The notes under the pieces: generated by a model
What the model saw: the letters and a program-made list of their open reading frames with translations, nothing else
Told to the model about the DNA's origin: nothing
Databases searched by the model: none
Made by a program: the position numbers and the translations under genes
Source of the DNA: Rhizobium herbae
Lineage (GTDB): Bacteria > Pseudomonadota > Alphaproteobacteria > Rhizobiales > Rhizobiaceae
DNA: 64,000 nt
Direction of reading: 5' to 3'
Assembly (NCBI RefSeq): GCF_017873135.1
Contig: NZ_JAGGJV010000003.1
Coordinates: forward strand, 248,001-312,000
Shown: positions 27,799-38,897 of the stretch, piece by piece
Position numbering within the stretch: the stretch's first letter is position 1
How the letters are laid out: each line of letters opens with the position of its first letter

Positions 27799-28062
27799 AT
27801 GTTCAAGACAATTCTTGCCGCCACGGCTCTGGTTTCCGTTCTGTCGGCTCCGGCCTTTGCCGCCGGCATGATGGCCTGCGACGACGCTTCGATCATGAAG
27901 ACCGAGGCAATGGCAAAAGGCATGACCGATCCGATGAAGAAGGACGCCATGATGATGGCGATGCAGGAAGTCGACAGCGCCAAGATGGCGATGAAGGACG
28001 GCAAGACCGACGACTGCGCCATGCATCTCGACAATGCCATAAAGGCGACCGAAGCGAAGTAA
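27799..28062 (+). CDS. Small methionine-rich secreted protein, unknown function
   Basis: 87 aa. A signal peptide (FKTILAATALVSVLSAPAFA) precedes a mature part of about 66 residues with 13 methionines, two cysteines (MACDD near the start, DDCAMH near the end) and one histidine. A strong SD-like GGGAGA precedes the ATG at 27799. Met-rich periplasmic peptides of this size often bind copper, but that is inference. The two Cys could form a disulfide. The next hairpin may end its transcript. Confidence 0.75.
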   Translation: MFKTILAATALVSVLSAPAFAAGMMACDDASIMKTEAMAKGMTDPMKKDAMMMAMQEVDSAKMAMKDGKTDDCAMHLDNAIKATEAK

Positions 28063-28078
28063 CCTCGACACCCCGCGC

Positions 28079-28102
28079 GACAGGGCTTTAACTGGCCCTG
28101 TC
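28079..28102 (+). terminator. Probable terminator of the Met-rich gene
   Basis: GACAGGGC pairs perfectly with GCCCTGTC around an 8 nt loop, 17 nt after the stop. The U-tract is weak. Confidence 0.5.
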
Positions 28103-28162
28103 CGCATCTTGACGGAATCACCTGCGCAAGGTCGAATGGCTCTTTACGCGCAAGGAGTTCCC

Positions 28163-28804
28163 ATGACGCAGACCCTGCTTTTTGGCGCCTTTCTGGCTGC
28201 CCTCCTCTACGTCCTCATTCCGGGGCCTGCCTTTCTTGCCCTTCTCGGTATCGGCGCCGGCCAGGGTCGCAAGGCAGGCGCGCTGTTCATGGGCGGGCAT
28301 CTGGCCGGCGACCTGCTCTGGTCAACTTTGGCTCTGGTCGCGATCGTCGGGGCAAAGACGATCGGCAGCACGGTCTTCGATATTCTCGGCCTTCTCTGCG
28401 GCTTCTATCTCGCCTGGATCGGCTGGACGGCGCTGCGGGCAAAGCCGCGCGGCGAAAACCAGCCCCTGTTGAGCGTCGAGCGGCCGTATCGCCGTGGCCT
28501 GATCTTCGGCCTGACCAATCCAAAGGGCTACCCGGTGGCGCTGGCAACGTTCACTGCGCTTCTCGCCGGCTCGTCGAATGCGCTGGATTTCCATGCCCTG
28601 CCGGCATTGCTGGCCGTCTCCTTCCTCGGGTTCCTCGCCGCAGACGTCATTCTCATCGGCATCATCGGCGCCTCCGTGGTGCGGCGTTTCTACCGCAAGC
28701 ACGAACTCGCTATCGTCCGGCTTTCCGGCGTGCTGTTCATGGGTTTTGCCGTTCAGGCGATCTGGCATGCTGCGCCGGGCTTGCTGGGTATGAGAAAGCC
28801 TTGA
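28163..28804 (+). CDS. LysE/RhtB family amino-acid exporter
   Basis: 213 aa with six helices. The family motif is LIPGPAFLALLGIGAGQGRKAG in the first helix and loop, and the central NPKGYPVALATFTALL matches the NPK motif of RhtB proteins. The start at 28163 follows AAGGAG. It is the second of three LysE-type exporters in the window; the substrate is not predictable. Confidence 0.88.
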   Translation: MTQTLLFGAFLAALLYVLIPGPAFLALLGIGAGQGRKAGALFMGGHLAGDLLWSTLALVAIVGAKTIGSTVFDILGLLCGFYLAWIGWTALRAKPRGENQPLLSVERPYRRGLIFGLTNPKGYPVALATFTALLAGSSNALDFHALPALLAVSFLGFLAADVILIGIIGASVVRRFYRKHELAIVRLSGVLFMGFAVQAIWHAAPGLLGMRKP

Positions 28805-28918
28805 CGCAAGGTCCGCAAACGCCCACCTGACAATCTTGATATCTCCACAATCGCTGCCGACAACGGGAGGCAGCACCCGCGCTCTGCGGGACTGATCGGA
28901 ATGCGAAAGGACTGCCTC

Positions 28919-31009
28919 ATGACGTCGAGCCCCGCTCTGAACCCAGCCGTTACAAACTGGAACGGCCCGGATGGGTTGCCCCGCTTCGAGGCGGTCAGCG
29001 ACGGCGACTTTGCGGCGTCCTTCGAGGCCGCCCTTGCCGAGCACGAGGCGGAGATCGAGACGATCGCCAACAATCCTGCGGCACCGACCTTCCAGAATAC
29101 CGTCGTCGCACTGGAGATCGCCGGCGATACACTGTCGCGCGTCTCCTCGCTGTTCTGGAACCGTGCCGGCGCCCATACCAACGACGTCATCCAGGCCCTG
29201 GAACGCGACATCGCCCCAAAGATGTCGCGGCACTATTCGAAGATCGGCATGAACGCGGAACTGTTCGCCCGCATTGACGCCCTGTGGGAAGGACGCGAAA
29301 AGCTCGGGCTTGATCTGGAGCAAACCCGCGTGCTGGAGCGGCACTGGAAGGGCTTCGTCAAATCCGGGGCGAAGCTGCCAAAGGCCGAGCAGGAGCGACT
29401 GGCTGCGATCAACGAAACGCTCGCAAGCCTCGGTGCCCAGTTCGGCCAGAACGTGCTGGCCGACGAAAAGAGCTGGGCGCTTATCCTCGACAAGGAAGAC
29501 GATCTTGCAGGCCTGCCGCAGTTCCTGAAGGATTCCATGGCGTCCGCCGCCCGCGACCGCGGCGAGGCCGGCAAATATGCCGTCACCCTGTCGCGTTCGA
29601 TCATCGAGCCGTTTCTGACCTTCTCCGAAAATCGCGACCTGCGCGAACAGGCCTTCAAGGCCTGGGTTGCCCGTGGTGCAAACGGCGGCGAAACGGACAA
29701 CCGCGACACGATCCGCCAGACGCTGGCACTGCGCGCCGAAAAGGCAAAGCTGCTCGGCTACGAAAACTACGCCGCGCTGAAGCTTGACAATACCATGGCG
29801 AAGACGCCGGAAGCGGTGAACGGGCTCTTGACCCAGGTCTGGGAAAAAGCCGTCGTTCGGGCGCGGGAGGAAGAGGCCGATCTCGCCAGGCTGATTGCCG
29901 CCGAGGGCCGAAACCATCCGGTCATGCCCTGGGACTGGCGCCACTACGCCGAAAAGCTGCGCGCGCAGAAATTCAATTTTTCCGAAAGCGAGCTGAAACC
30001 CTACCTGCAACTCGAAAAGATCATCGACGCCTGCTTCGATGTCGCGCATCGCCTGTTCGGCATCACGGCGACCGAAAAGAAGGGTGTTGCCGGCTATCAT
30101 CCGGACGTGCGCGTCTTCGATATCCGCGATAGCAACGGAAAGCTGGTTGCGCTTTTCCTCGGTGACTATTTCGCCCGCGCCTCAAAGCGCTCCGGCGCCT
30201 GGATGAGCGCGTTCCAGTCGCAGCACCGGCTGCCGCTGAAGAACGGCACGGTCGGCGAATTGCCGATCATCTACAATGTCTGCAATTTCGCCAAGCAGGC
30301 AGAGGGGAAACCGGCTCTGCTCTCGCTCGACGACGCCCGCACCCTGTTCCACGAATTCGGCCACGCGCTGCATGGCATGCTGTCCGATGTCACCTATCCA
30401 TCGGTCTCCGGCACCAGTGTCTCGCGCGACTTCGTCGAACTGCCGTCGCAGCTCTACGAACATTGGCTGACGGTGCCTGCGATCCTGAAGAAATACGCCG
30501 TACACGAGGCAACCGGCGAGCCGATGCCGCAGGCGCTGCTCGACAAGGTGCTGGCCGCCCGCACGTTCAATTCCGGTTTCAATACCGTCGAATTCACATC
30601 CTCCGCGCTGGTGGACATGGCATTCCACACACGCGGCGCAGTGAACGACCCGATGGCGGTGCAGGCTGAGGTCCTGACGAAAATCGGCATGCCGGCCTCG
30701 ATCGTCATGCGCCACGCGACCCCGCACTTCCAGCACGTGTTCTCGGGTGATGGCTATTCGGCCGGATACTATTCCTACATGTGGTCGGAAGTGCTTGATG
30801 CCGACGCCTTCGCCGCCTTCGAGGAAACCGGTGACGCCTTCAATCCGACGACGGCGAAAAAGCTGAAGGACAATATCTATTCCGTCGGCGGCTCGATCGA
30901 TCCGGAAGACGCCTACAAGGCCTTCCGCGGCAAGCTGCCAAGCCCCAATGCAATGCTGGCCAAGAAGGGGCTGGCGATCACGGAGGAACTGGCTGGATCG
31001 GACGCCTGA
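28919..31009 (+). CDS. M3 family zinc oligopeptidase (Dcp/oligopeptidase A type)
   Basis: 696 aa metallopeptidase. The zinc site HEFGH is at residues 478-482 in TLFHEFGHALHGML, and ALSYPSVSGTSVSRDFVELPSQ-type sequence (here ending VSRDFVELPSQ) follows, as in Dcp and PrlC. It degrades short peptides in the cytosol; dipeptidyl carboxypeptidase versus oligopeptidase A cannot be told apart here. The start at 28919 has GAAAGGA upstream. It stops 1 nt from the end of the convergent toxin gene. Confidence 0.92.
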   Translation: MTSSPALNPAVTNWNGPDGLPRFEAVSDGDFAASFEAALAEHEAEIETIANNPAAPTFQNTVVALEIAGDTLSRVSSLFWNRAGAHTNDVIQALERDIAPKMSRHYSKIGMNAELFARIDALWEGREKLGLDLEQTRVLERHWKGFVKSGAKLPKAEQERLAAINETLASLGAQFGQNVLADEKSWALILDKEDDLAGLPQFLKDSMASAARDRGEAGKYAVTLSRSIIEPFLTFSENRDLREQAFKAWVARGANGGETDNRDTIRQTLALRAEKAKLLGYENYAALKLDNTMAKTPEAVNGLLTQVWEKAVVRAREEEADLARLIAAEGRNHPVMPWDWRHYAEKLRAQKFNFSESELKPYLQLEKIIDACFDVAHRLFGITATEKKGVAGYHPDVRVFDIRDSNGKLVALFLGDYFARASKRSGAWMSAFQSQHRLPLKNGTVGELPIIYNVCNFAKQAEGKPALLSLDDARTLFHEFGHALHGMLSDVTYPSVSGTSVSRDFVELPSQLYEHWLTVPAILKKYAVHEATGEPMPQALLDKVLAARTFNSGFNTVEFTSSALVDMAFHTRGAVNDPMAVQAEVLTKIGMPASIVMRHATPHFQHVFSGDGYSAGYYSYMWSEVLDADAFAAFEETGDAFNPTTAKKLKDNIYSVGGSIDPEDAYKAFRGKLPSPNAMLAKKGLAITEELAGSDA

Positions 31010-31010
31010 T

Positions 31011-31367
31011 TTACGCGTCGTTGAGCTTGTCAGCGAGACCGATGAGATCCTCGTGTAGCCGCACGGGGATATCCATCCGGTCATGCAAGATGGCCATGAC
31101 GCCGATCTTGCCGCTCGGGAGTTCCCGAAAGAACAGATAGTGGCGTTCGCAGCGGCTGAAGAAGGCCTGGACTTTCAGATCGGCTGGAACCGCAAGATTG
31201 CCCGGCAACCTGCGCCAGAGAGCTTTGGTAGCCGACAGCTTTTGCAGATGCGCGTGAAGGCCGGTGATATAGGTGACAGCCTGCGCTTCGCCCCACTGAT
31301 CGACAGTCTCTTTCCAGATGCGATCCTGCGCGGCATCTGCCGGCGGATAGAACAGATAGCCGGTCAT
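31011..31367 (-). CDS. parE: Type II toxin, ParE/RelE fold
   Basis: 118 aa. YPPADAAQDRIWKETVDQWG is the first helix of the ParE/RelE fold and CERHYLFFRELPSGKIGVMAILHDRMD the C-terminal strands. It follows the antitoxin gene by a single nucleotide. The C-terminus is longer than that of the first ParE here, with an extra basic/acidic helix. Target is unproven. Confidence 0.85.
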   Translation of the reverse strand: MTGYLFYPPADAAQDRIWKETVDQWGEAQAVTYITGLHAHLQKLSATKALWRRLPGNLAVPADLKVQAFFSRCERHYLFFRELPSGKIGVMAILHDRMDIPVRLHEDLIGLADKLNDA

Positions 31368-31368
31368 C

Positions 31369-31620
31369 CTATCGGCTTGTGTTACGGCGAATGACGTCTT
31401 CGGCGGAGAGAGCGACAAACTCGCTCTCGTCAGCCCTCAGGCCAGGTTCCAGTTTCTTCTGAAGCCATTCCCAGGCTTCCGTCCGGCTGTGAAGGTCACG
31501 GCGGATCAGAGCGCGGATATATTCGCTGGCATTCTCATAGAGGCCGTCCCGGCCGATCTGTTGCTGGACATGGTCCTGCAACGGGCCTGTGACCCGGACA
31601 TGAATGCTTTCCGACGCCAT
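31369..31620 (-). CDS. parD: Type II antitoxin, ParD-like
   Basis: 83 aa. IHVRVTGPLQDHVQQQIGRDGLYENASEYIRALIRRDL is a ribbon-helix-helix of ParD type, followed by a charged C-terminal tail. It is the first gene of the second ParDE pair, leftward, divergent from the PhoD gene. This module differs in sequence from the pair next to argG, so the two are unlikely to cross-neutralise. Confidence 0.87.
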   Translation of the reverse strand: MASESIHVRVTGPLQDHVQQQIGRDGLYENASEYIRALIRRDLHSRTEAWEWLQKKLEPGLRADESEFVALSAEDVIRRNTSR

Positions 31621-31817
31621 GCTGATCTCCTCATCACAGCTACAAAATGAGCCGTGTGATGAATATTGTCAATAAACAGCACAAAGGAGTAGCGAGTCAC
31701 GGAACTGTCGCCAAACCGTTGGAATAGATTCATCCAACTGTAAACGAACTGACATCCGCTTCGCCAAAGGTCCGCCTCGGGAATCACATCGTTCCCGAGA
31801 TGGTACCGGAGGCAGAT

Positions 31818-33380
<1,563 letters not shown>

Positions 33381-33517
33381 GGCGATCAGTGGATTCACCG
33401 TCTTGCAAGACTTTGCGGCCTGCCCCCCTTTCGCAAATGCAAAAAAACCTGTATGAGCCGCGCAATTGAAGATGCGGCGTTCATCACATACGCCCCGAAA
33501 CCTCCGAGTATTCACAC

Positions 33518-35347
33518 ATGAAAATGCGCAACATCGCGATCATCGCACACGTTGACCATGGGAAAACCACGCTTGTCGACGAACTTCTGAAGCAGTCGGG
33601 TTCTTTCCGCGACAACCAGCGCACGACCGAGCGCATGATGGACAGCAACGACCTCGAAAAAGAGCGCGGCATCACCATTCTGGCCAAGGCCACCTCGATC
33701 GAGTGGAAGGGCGTGCGCATCAACATCGTCGATACCCCCGGCCACGCCGACTTCGGCGGTGAAGTCGAGCGTATTCTGTCGATGGTGGATGGCGCGATCG
33801 TTCTGGTCGACTCTTCCGAAGGTCCGATGCCGCAGACCAAGTTCGTGGTTTCCAAGGCGCTGAAGGTCGGCCTTCGCCCGATCGTCGCGATCAACAAGAT
33901 CGACCGTCCGGACGGCCGCCATGAAGAAGTCATCAACGAAGTCTTCGACCTCTTCGCCAATCTCGACGCGACCGACGAACAGCTCGACTTCCCGATCCTC
34001 TACGGTTCGGGCCGTAACGGCTGGATGAACGTCAATCCGGAAGGTCCGAAGGAAGAGGGCCTCGCGCCGCTTCTCGACCTCGTTCTCAAGCACGTTCCGG
34101 AGCCGAGCGTCGGCGACGAGGACGGCGCGTTCCGCATGATCGGCACGATCCTGGAAGCCAACCCCTTCCTCGGCCGCATCATTACCGGCCGCATCCATTC
34201 CGGCTCCATCAAGCCGAACCAGGCCGTCAAGGTTATCGGCCAGGACGGCAAGCTGATCGAAAATGGCCGTATCTCGAAGATTCTCGCCTTCCGCGGCATC
34301 GAGCGTACGCCGATCGAAGAAGCCCATGCGGGCGACATCGTCGCCATCGCCGGCCTGTCCAAGGGCACGGTCGCCGATACCTTCTGCGATCCTTCGGTCA
34401 CCGAGGCGCTGCATGCCCAGCCGATCGACCCGCCGACCGTCACCATGTCCTTCATCGTCAACGACAGCCCGCTTGCCGGCACCGAAGGCGACAAGGTCAC
34501 CAGCCGTGTCATTCGTGACCGCCTGCTCAAGGAAGCCGAAGGCAACGTCGCGCTGAAGATTGAAGAAGCCGAAGGCAAGGATTCGTTCTACGTCTCCGGC
34601 CGTGGCGAATTGCAGCTGGCCGTTCTGATCGAAACCATGCGCCGCGAAGGCTTCGAGCTTGCCGTATCGCGTCCGCGCGTCGTCATGCACAAGGATGAGG
34701 CAACCGGCCAGATGCTGGAGCCGGTCGAAGAAGTCGTCATCGACGTCGATGAGGAATATTCCGGCGTCGTCGTCCAGAAGATGTCCGAGCGCAAGGCTGA
34801 AATGGCCGAGCTGCGTCCGTCCGGCGGCAACCGCGTTCGCCTGAAGTTCTTCGCACCGACCCGCGGCCTGATCGGCTACCAGTCGGAACTGATGACCGAC
34901 ACGCGCGGCACGGCGATCATGAACCGCCTGTTCCACGAATATCAGCCTTACAAGGGCGATATCGGCGGCCGTGTTCAGGGCGTTCTGCTCTCCAACGATG
35001 CCGGCGAATCCGTTGCCTACGCCATGTTCAACCTGGAAGACCGCGGCCCGATGATCATCGATGTCGGCGAGAAGGTCTATGCCGGCATGATCATCGGCAT
35101 CCACACGCGCGACAACGATCTGGAAGTGAACGTTCTGAAGGGCAAGAAGCTCACCAACATGCGCGCCTCCGGCAAGGACGAAGCCGTCAAGCTGACCCCG
35201 CCGATCCGCATGACGCTCGACCGCGCGCTCTCCTGGATCCAGGACGACGAACTGGTCGAAGTGACGCCGAAGAACATCCGCCTGCGCAAGATGTACCTCG
35301 ACAGCAACGACCGCAAGCGTTTCGAAAAGTCGCGCGGCGCCGCATAA
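33518..35347 (+). CDS. typA: Ribosome-associated GTPase TypA/BipA
   Basis: 609 aa, the family length. G1 is [10 protein letters not shown]3 is [14 protein letters not shown] and G4 is NKIDRP. Later come the EF-G-like domains and the BipA-specific [21 protein letters not shown] and [24 protein letters not shown]. It binds the 70S ribosome under stress or cold and influences many outputs. It stands alone and has a strong terminator. Confidence 0.96.
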   Translation: MKMRNIAIIAHVDHGKTTLVDELLKQSGSFRDNQRTTERMMDSNDLEKERGITILAKATSIEWKGVRINIVDTPGHADFGGEVERILSMVDGAIVLVDSSEGPMPQTKFVVSKALKVGLRPIVAINKIDRPDGRHEEVINEVFDLFANLDATDEQLDFPILYGSGRNGWMNVNPEGPKEEGLAPLLDLVLKHVPEPSVGDEDGAFRMIGTILEANPFLGRIITGRIHSGSIKPNQAVKVIGQDGKLIENGRISKILAFRGIERTPIEEAHAGDIVAIAGLSKGTVADTFCDPSVTEALHAQPIDPPTVTMSFIVNDSPLAGTEGDKVTSRVIRDRLLKEAEGNVALKIEEAEGKDSFYVSGRGELQLAVLIETMRREGFELAVSRPRVVMHKDEATGQMLEPVEEVVIDVDEEYSGVVVQKMSERKAEMAELRPSGGNRVRLKFFAPTRGLIGYQSELMTDTRGTAIMNRLFHEYQPYKGDIGGRVQGVLLSNDAGESVAYAMFNLEDRGPMIIDVGEKVYAGMIIGIHTRDNDLEVNVLKGKKLTNMRASGKDEAVKLTPPIRMTLDRALSWIQDDELVEVTPKNIRLRKMYLDSNDRKRFEKSRGAA

Positions 35348-35373
35348 GCGGCCGCTTCGGACGGAATGAAGAC

Positions 35374-35407
35374 AAGGGCGCAGCGGTATCGATCGCTGCG
35401 CCTTTTT
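35374..35407 (+). terminator. Intrinsic terminator of typA
   Basis: AAGGGCGCAGCG pairs with CGCTGCGCCTTT across 8 nt, followed by TTTTCG. The convergent Gfa gene ends 10 nt further on. Confidence 0.88.
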
Positions 35408-35417
35408 CGTTTGCGGA

Positions 35418-35993
35418 TCAGGATTTGAGCACACCGCTCTTCTTCGCCGTCCACGTGGCGATATAATCCATCAAGGCGTTGTTCAGGCAATCGGAGGGGG
35501 TAAGACCCAGTTCGGCCAGCCGCCCGCGGATGGCGGGCATATCCGCGGGATCGGTGCCGGACTCGATGATGGACGAGACGAAGGCAGCAAAACCGGGCGG
35601 CGTCCAGCCGTCCTTGTCGAAGCGTTCCGGATGAATGAAGTCCAGCCCCTGGAAGGGATGCTCCCGCTCCACCGGGCCGTACATGTGCACCCCACAGCCC
35701 TTGCAGGCATGGCGCTGGATCAGCGCCGCCTCGTCGACGACCGCGAGCTTGTCGCCGTTTTCAAGCACCGTAATCTTGTCATGCGGGACGACCGCGACGA
35801 TCGAAAACGTCGCTCCGGCGGGTTTCCAGCATTTTGTGCAGCCGCAGGCATGGTTATGGGCGACGTCGCCATCGACCTTGACCCTCACAGGCCTGTCGGC
35901 GCATTCGCAGACCAGGACGCCGCCGGTGAAGCCCGGCGCAGCCTTGGGCATGCCCTTGTCGAGGAATGGATGTAGAGAAACGGAAGCTGGCAT
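35418..35993 (-). CDS. gfa: Glutathione-dependent formaldehyde-activating enzyme (Gfa)
   Basis: 191 aa zinc protein. The conserved cysteines are CEC (in [10 protein letters not shown]), [14 protein letters not shown] and [13 protein letters not shown], together forming the structural zinc sites of S-(hydroxymethyl)glutathione synthase. The start [14 protein letters not shown] at 35993 has an adjacent GGAGA. No formaldehyde dehydrogenase lies next to it. Gfa is often accessory to the adhI/fghA pathway located elsewhere. Confidence 0.93.
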   Translation of the reverse strand: MPASVSLHPFLDKGMPKAAPGFTGGVLVCECADRPVRVKVDGDVAHNHACGCTKCWKPAGATFSIVAVVPHDKITVLENGDKLAVVDEAALIQRHACKGCGVHMYGPVEREHPFQGLDFIHPERFDKDGWTPPGFAAFVSSIIESGTDPADMPAIRGRLAELGLTPSDCLNNALMDYIATWTAKKSGVLKS

Positions 35994-36161
35994 TTTCTCC
36001 TCCCAGTGCCGGTTATAATATCGCCCTGCCGCGCCGGCAGACCGCGGCAAGACACCTCGGTCGGCAGCATATCACGATGGGGCGAAGAGTCTTCCGGCGT
36101 CATGAAAGCGATGGGTGTCGAAACAAAGGCTCGTCAGTCGAGCCTGCGAGAATGTCGCTGC

Positions 36162-36797
36162 TTATTCCGCCTGCATGAACTCAAGCGGGCCGCCGGCAAT
36201 ATCGTCATCGAACACCGCGCACGACAGCTTGCCGCCGAAGACGCAGGCGCTGTCGACATTCGTTCTGTTGCCGGTGGTGAGAGGATTAGACTTCGAGGCC
36301 GTATGCCCGTGGCAGAGGTGCTTGCCCCAATAGTCCGCCGAATGGTGGGTACGCAGCCACAGCAGGTCATGAGGCGTCTGCTTGTCGAGCGGAAACTCCG
36401 GAACGACGCCAGCATGGACATAGATGCGATGCCTGTCGACATGCATCAAAGGCAGCCGGTCCGCCCATTCCAGATCCTCCGTCGGCACCCTTCCATCATA
36501 GGAGAACTCGGTTTCAAGCCCGCCATTGTCGATCCACCAATTGCGCTCACAGCGCCCGGCATAGGCTCCGGCCATCATGTCCTCATGGTTGCCCTTGAGC
36601 GTGATCCAGTGCCAATCCGGTTTCGCCGGCCCGGCGCGCACCAGATCGATCACGCCCTTGCTATCAGGCCCGCGATCGATGTAGTCGCCGAGGAAGACGA
36701 TCGTGCCCGCACTTCGGCTCGCTTCGATCATCGCCAGAAGCTTTCGCAAAGGCTCCAGGCACCCATGGATGTCGCCAATGGCGAACGTATAACTCAT
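36162..36797 (-). CDS. PPP-type metallophosphatase (PrpA-like serine/threonine phosphatase)
   Basis: 211 aa. Metal motifs are IGDIHGC (residues 6-12), LGDYIDRGPDS and LKGNHEDMM, then HAGV near the C-terminal third. The pattern fits bacteriophage-lambda-like phosphatases and diadenosine tetraphosphatase relatives. The start at 36797 has GGAG 11 nt upstream; an in-frame ATG three codons earlier overlaps that site. Confidence 0.9.
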   Translation of the reverse strand: MSYTFAIGDIHGCLEPLRKLLAMIEASRSAGTIVFLGDYIDRGPDSKGVIDLVRAGPAKPDWHWITLKGNHEDMMAGAYAGRCERNWWIDNGGLETEFSYDGRVPTEDLEWADRLPLMHVDRHRIYVHAGVVPEFPLDKQTPHDLLWLRTHHSADYWGKHLCHGHTASKSNPLTTGNRTNVDSACVFGGKLSCAVFDDDIAGGPLEFMQAE

Positions 36798-36896
36798 GAG
36801 ATTCATAGCTCCGGGATGCAGCCTGGCTGCCTAGGCTGCCTTTCGCGCACGCCAGACAACATACGTAACCATAGCTTTGCAAACGAGTACATGACG

Positions 36897-36928
36897 AAAA
36901 AAGCCCCGTCATCGCTGACGGGGCTTTT
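36897..36928 (-). terminator. Intrinsic terminator of carD
   Basis: AAAAGCCCCGTCA pairs with TGACGGGGCTTTT across a 4 nt loop, with flanking A and T runs. It is 28 nt beyond the carD stop. Confidence 0.9.
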
Positions 36929-36955
36929 GGTATGCAAGCGCCGTTTGACCGGTGC

Positions 36956-37525
36956 TTACGCAGCTTCTTCCTGCGCTTCGTCTTCTTCGACGGCCTTGCC
37001 GCGCTTCGGACCCTTGTTCAGGTTGGCTTCGACGAGACGGACAGCTTCCGTTTCCGACATCTTGTTGACGGCTGCGATCTCGCGCGCCATGCGGTCAAGC
37101 GCAGCTTCGTAAAGCTGACGTTCGGAATAGGACTGTTCCGGCTGGTTTTCAGCGCGGTAAAGGTCGCGAACGACCTCGGCGATCGAGATCAGGTCACCGG
37201 AATTGATCTTGGCATCATATTCCTGCGCACGGCGGGACCACATGGTCCGCTTGACGCGTGCCCTGCCCTGGACGACCTTCAATGCACGTTCGACGAAATC
37301 GGTCTCGGACAGCTTGCGCATACCGATGGAGACGGCCTTTGCTACCGGCACCTTGAGACGCATCTTGTCCTTTTCGAAATCGATCACAAACAGTTCGAGC
37401 GACATGCCCGCAACCACCTGATCTTCGATTGCAACGATTTGTCCAACGCCATGTGCCGGATAAACGATCGATTCACCGGTCTTGAATCCATGGCGTGTTG
37501 AAGATTTTTTCTGCTGGGTCGTCAT
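36956..37525 (-). CDS. CarD family RNA polymerase-binding transcription factor
   Basis: 189 aa. The N-terminal RNA-polymerase interaction domain runs over about residues 12-75 (VYPAHGVGQIVAIEDQ, then LFVIDFEKDKMRLKVP). A helical DNA-binding part (WSRRAQEYDAKINSGDLISIAEVVRDL) follows, with an acidic tail. CarD/CdnL proteins stabilise the open complex at rRNA and other promoters. The start at 37525 has a ribosome site AGGGAG. It is the last gene of the leftward helicase-S4-fdxA-carD set, with a 414 bp gap that probably holds its own promoter. Confidence 0.93.
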   Translation of the reverse strand: MTTQQKKSSTRHGFKTGESIVYPAHGVGQIVAIEDQVVAGMSLELFVIDFEKDKMRLKVPVAKAVSIGMRKLSETDFVERALKVVQGRARVKRTMWSRRAQEYDAKINSGDLISIAEVVRDLYRAENQPEQSYSERQLYEAALDRMAREIAAVNKMSETEAVRLVEANLNKGPKRGKAVEEDEAQEEAA

Positions 37526-37939
37526 TCGTTTCAAAAACTCCCTGTTACGCTCCCGGCAGAAAGCCGGGGCCGGGTCAGTCAGGCCCGGGATGGACGGGGG
37601 CACCGTCGGGTGACTCCATGCTGATCCGTTCCAACGGTCATCAAATCAATCTTCTGCGGAGCGATCACACACAAGCAACAGACGTTGCGTATTTGGGGTC
37701 AGCCGCGCCGTGGGACTCTTTTGCTTTCGTGATGGTTTTCGGGCACACGCAAGTGCCACTATGTGGATCAGTATTTTGACCCTATCATAAAAAACTGCGG
37801 AAATCAATAATTTGCTTTACAACGGCCATCAAGGCCAACCAGTCCGTCACGAACATGGTAAAGCCACAATTCCCCAAATTTCGCCATTTTTCGCAGCCGG
37901 GAAAACAAACTCGTAACCGGCCGCCCGAAGCCCTGTGGC
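37526..37939. other. Gene-free interval between fdxA and carD
   Basis: No supported gene is present. The strand serving carD holds A/T-rich sequence around 37780-37810 that could be the promoter, but no clear consensus or strong hairpin is visible. Confidence 0.35.
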
Positions 37940-38278
37940 TCAGTCGCCCTGACCCGGCTTCGGCGAAAAGTATTTCTCGAACTTGCCTTCCTCGCCGTCC
38001 ATTTCCTTGGCTTCGGGCATCTCGTCACGCTTGACGGTGATGTTGGGCCATTGTGTGGCGAATTCGGCATTGACCTTCAGCCACTTGTCCAGGCCCGGCT
38101 CGGTATCCGGGCTGATGGCGCCTGCCGGACATTCCGGCTCGCAGACACCGCAGTCGATACATTCGTCGGGATGGATGACCAGAAAATTTTCACCTTCGTA
38201 GAAGCAGTCCACCGGGCACACTTCCACGCAATCGGTATATTTGCAGCGTATGCAATTGTCGGTCACGACATACGTCAT
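37940..38278 (-). CDS. fdxA: Seven-iron ferredoxin FdxA
   Basis: 112 aa. Cluster-ligating cysteines are [14 protein letters not shown] (the [3Fe-4S]/[4Fe-4S] first set) and [12 protein letters not shown]. The arrangement and C-terminal extension are those of FdxA-type 7Fe ferredoxins of alphaproteobacteria. It probably supplies low-potential electrons; the partner is unknown. The start at 38278 follows GGAG with 6 nt spacing and the leader [12 protein letters not shown] is typical. Confidence 0.94.
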   Translation of the reverse strand: MTYVVTDNCIRCKYTDCVEVCPVDCFYEGENFLVIHPDECIDCGVCEPECPAGAISPDTEPGLDKWLKVNAEFATQWPNITVKRDEMPEAKEMDGEEGKFEKYFSPKPGQGD

Positions 38279-38479
38279 GAGGTACTCCAGCAATTTCTTG
38301 CGTTTGAAAGCAGACAGTAACCAGAGCGAGGCCCACTTGTCCGCATCCGTTCGGTATGTCAGCCTGCCATCGCCTTCGCGGCGCAACCTGGCTGCTCATT
38401 TAACCCGTGAGGTAAAGGCTTTGCAGGGCCTTTGCAAGAGTAATCCATGCGCCAAACCAGCGGTTGGCGGGACAGTTTT

Positions 38480-38893
38480 CTAATCCTCCTGCCAGCCCGG
38501 CCTGAGCCTGTCCACCTCGCGGCGCTCCTTCTTGGTCGGCCGGCCGCTGCCGCGCTCGCGCGTTGCCTGCTCGAAACTGTTTGGCTTTTCTCCGGGAACA
38601 ACCGCTGGCGTCAGATCTTCGTAGAGAAGGCGCGCTTCCTCGTAAGGGCCACGCCGGACGCCGGGGAGCAGAACCCGCACGGTCACATCGCGGCGATCGA
38701 GGGAAACAACAAGGATGTCGCCGGCTTTCAATGCATGCGACGGCTGGGTGATACGGGTATCATTGACCCGGACATCGCCGGACTCGACCGCCTTCTGGGC
38801 GATCGAGCGGGATTTTTGCAGCCGCGCGAAGAACAGCCATTTGTCGAGACGCTGGCGGAGAACCGGCAGGGACTGAGGCTGCTTTTGACCCAT
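38480..38893 (-). CDS. S4 domain RNA-binding protein (HslR/RqcP-like)
   Basis: 137 aa. The S4 domain is QRLDKWLFFARLQKSRSIAQKAVESGDVRVND, followed by a second strand region and a basic tail (GSGRPTKKERREVDR). HslR binds 50S subunits with an attached nascent chain; rhizobial relatives are usually annotated from homology only. It begins 4 nt after the helicase stop and is probably co-transcribed with it. Confidence 0.9.
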   Translation of the reverse strand: MGQKQPQSLPVLRQRLDKWLFFARLQKSRSIAQKAVESGDVRVNDTRITQPSHALKAGDILVVSLDRRDVTVRVLLPGVRRGPYEEARLLYEDLTPAVVPGEKPNSFEQATRERGSGRPTKKERREVDRLRPGWQED

Positions 38894-38897
38894 GGCG

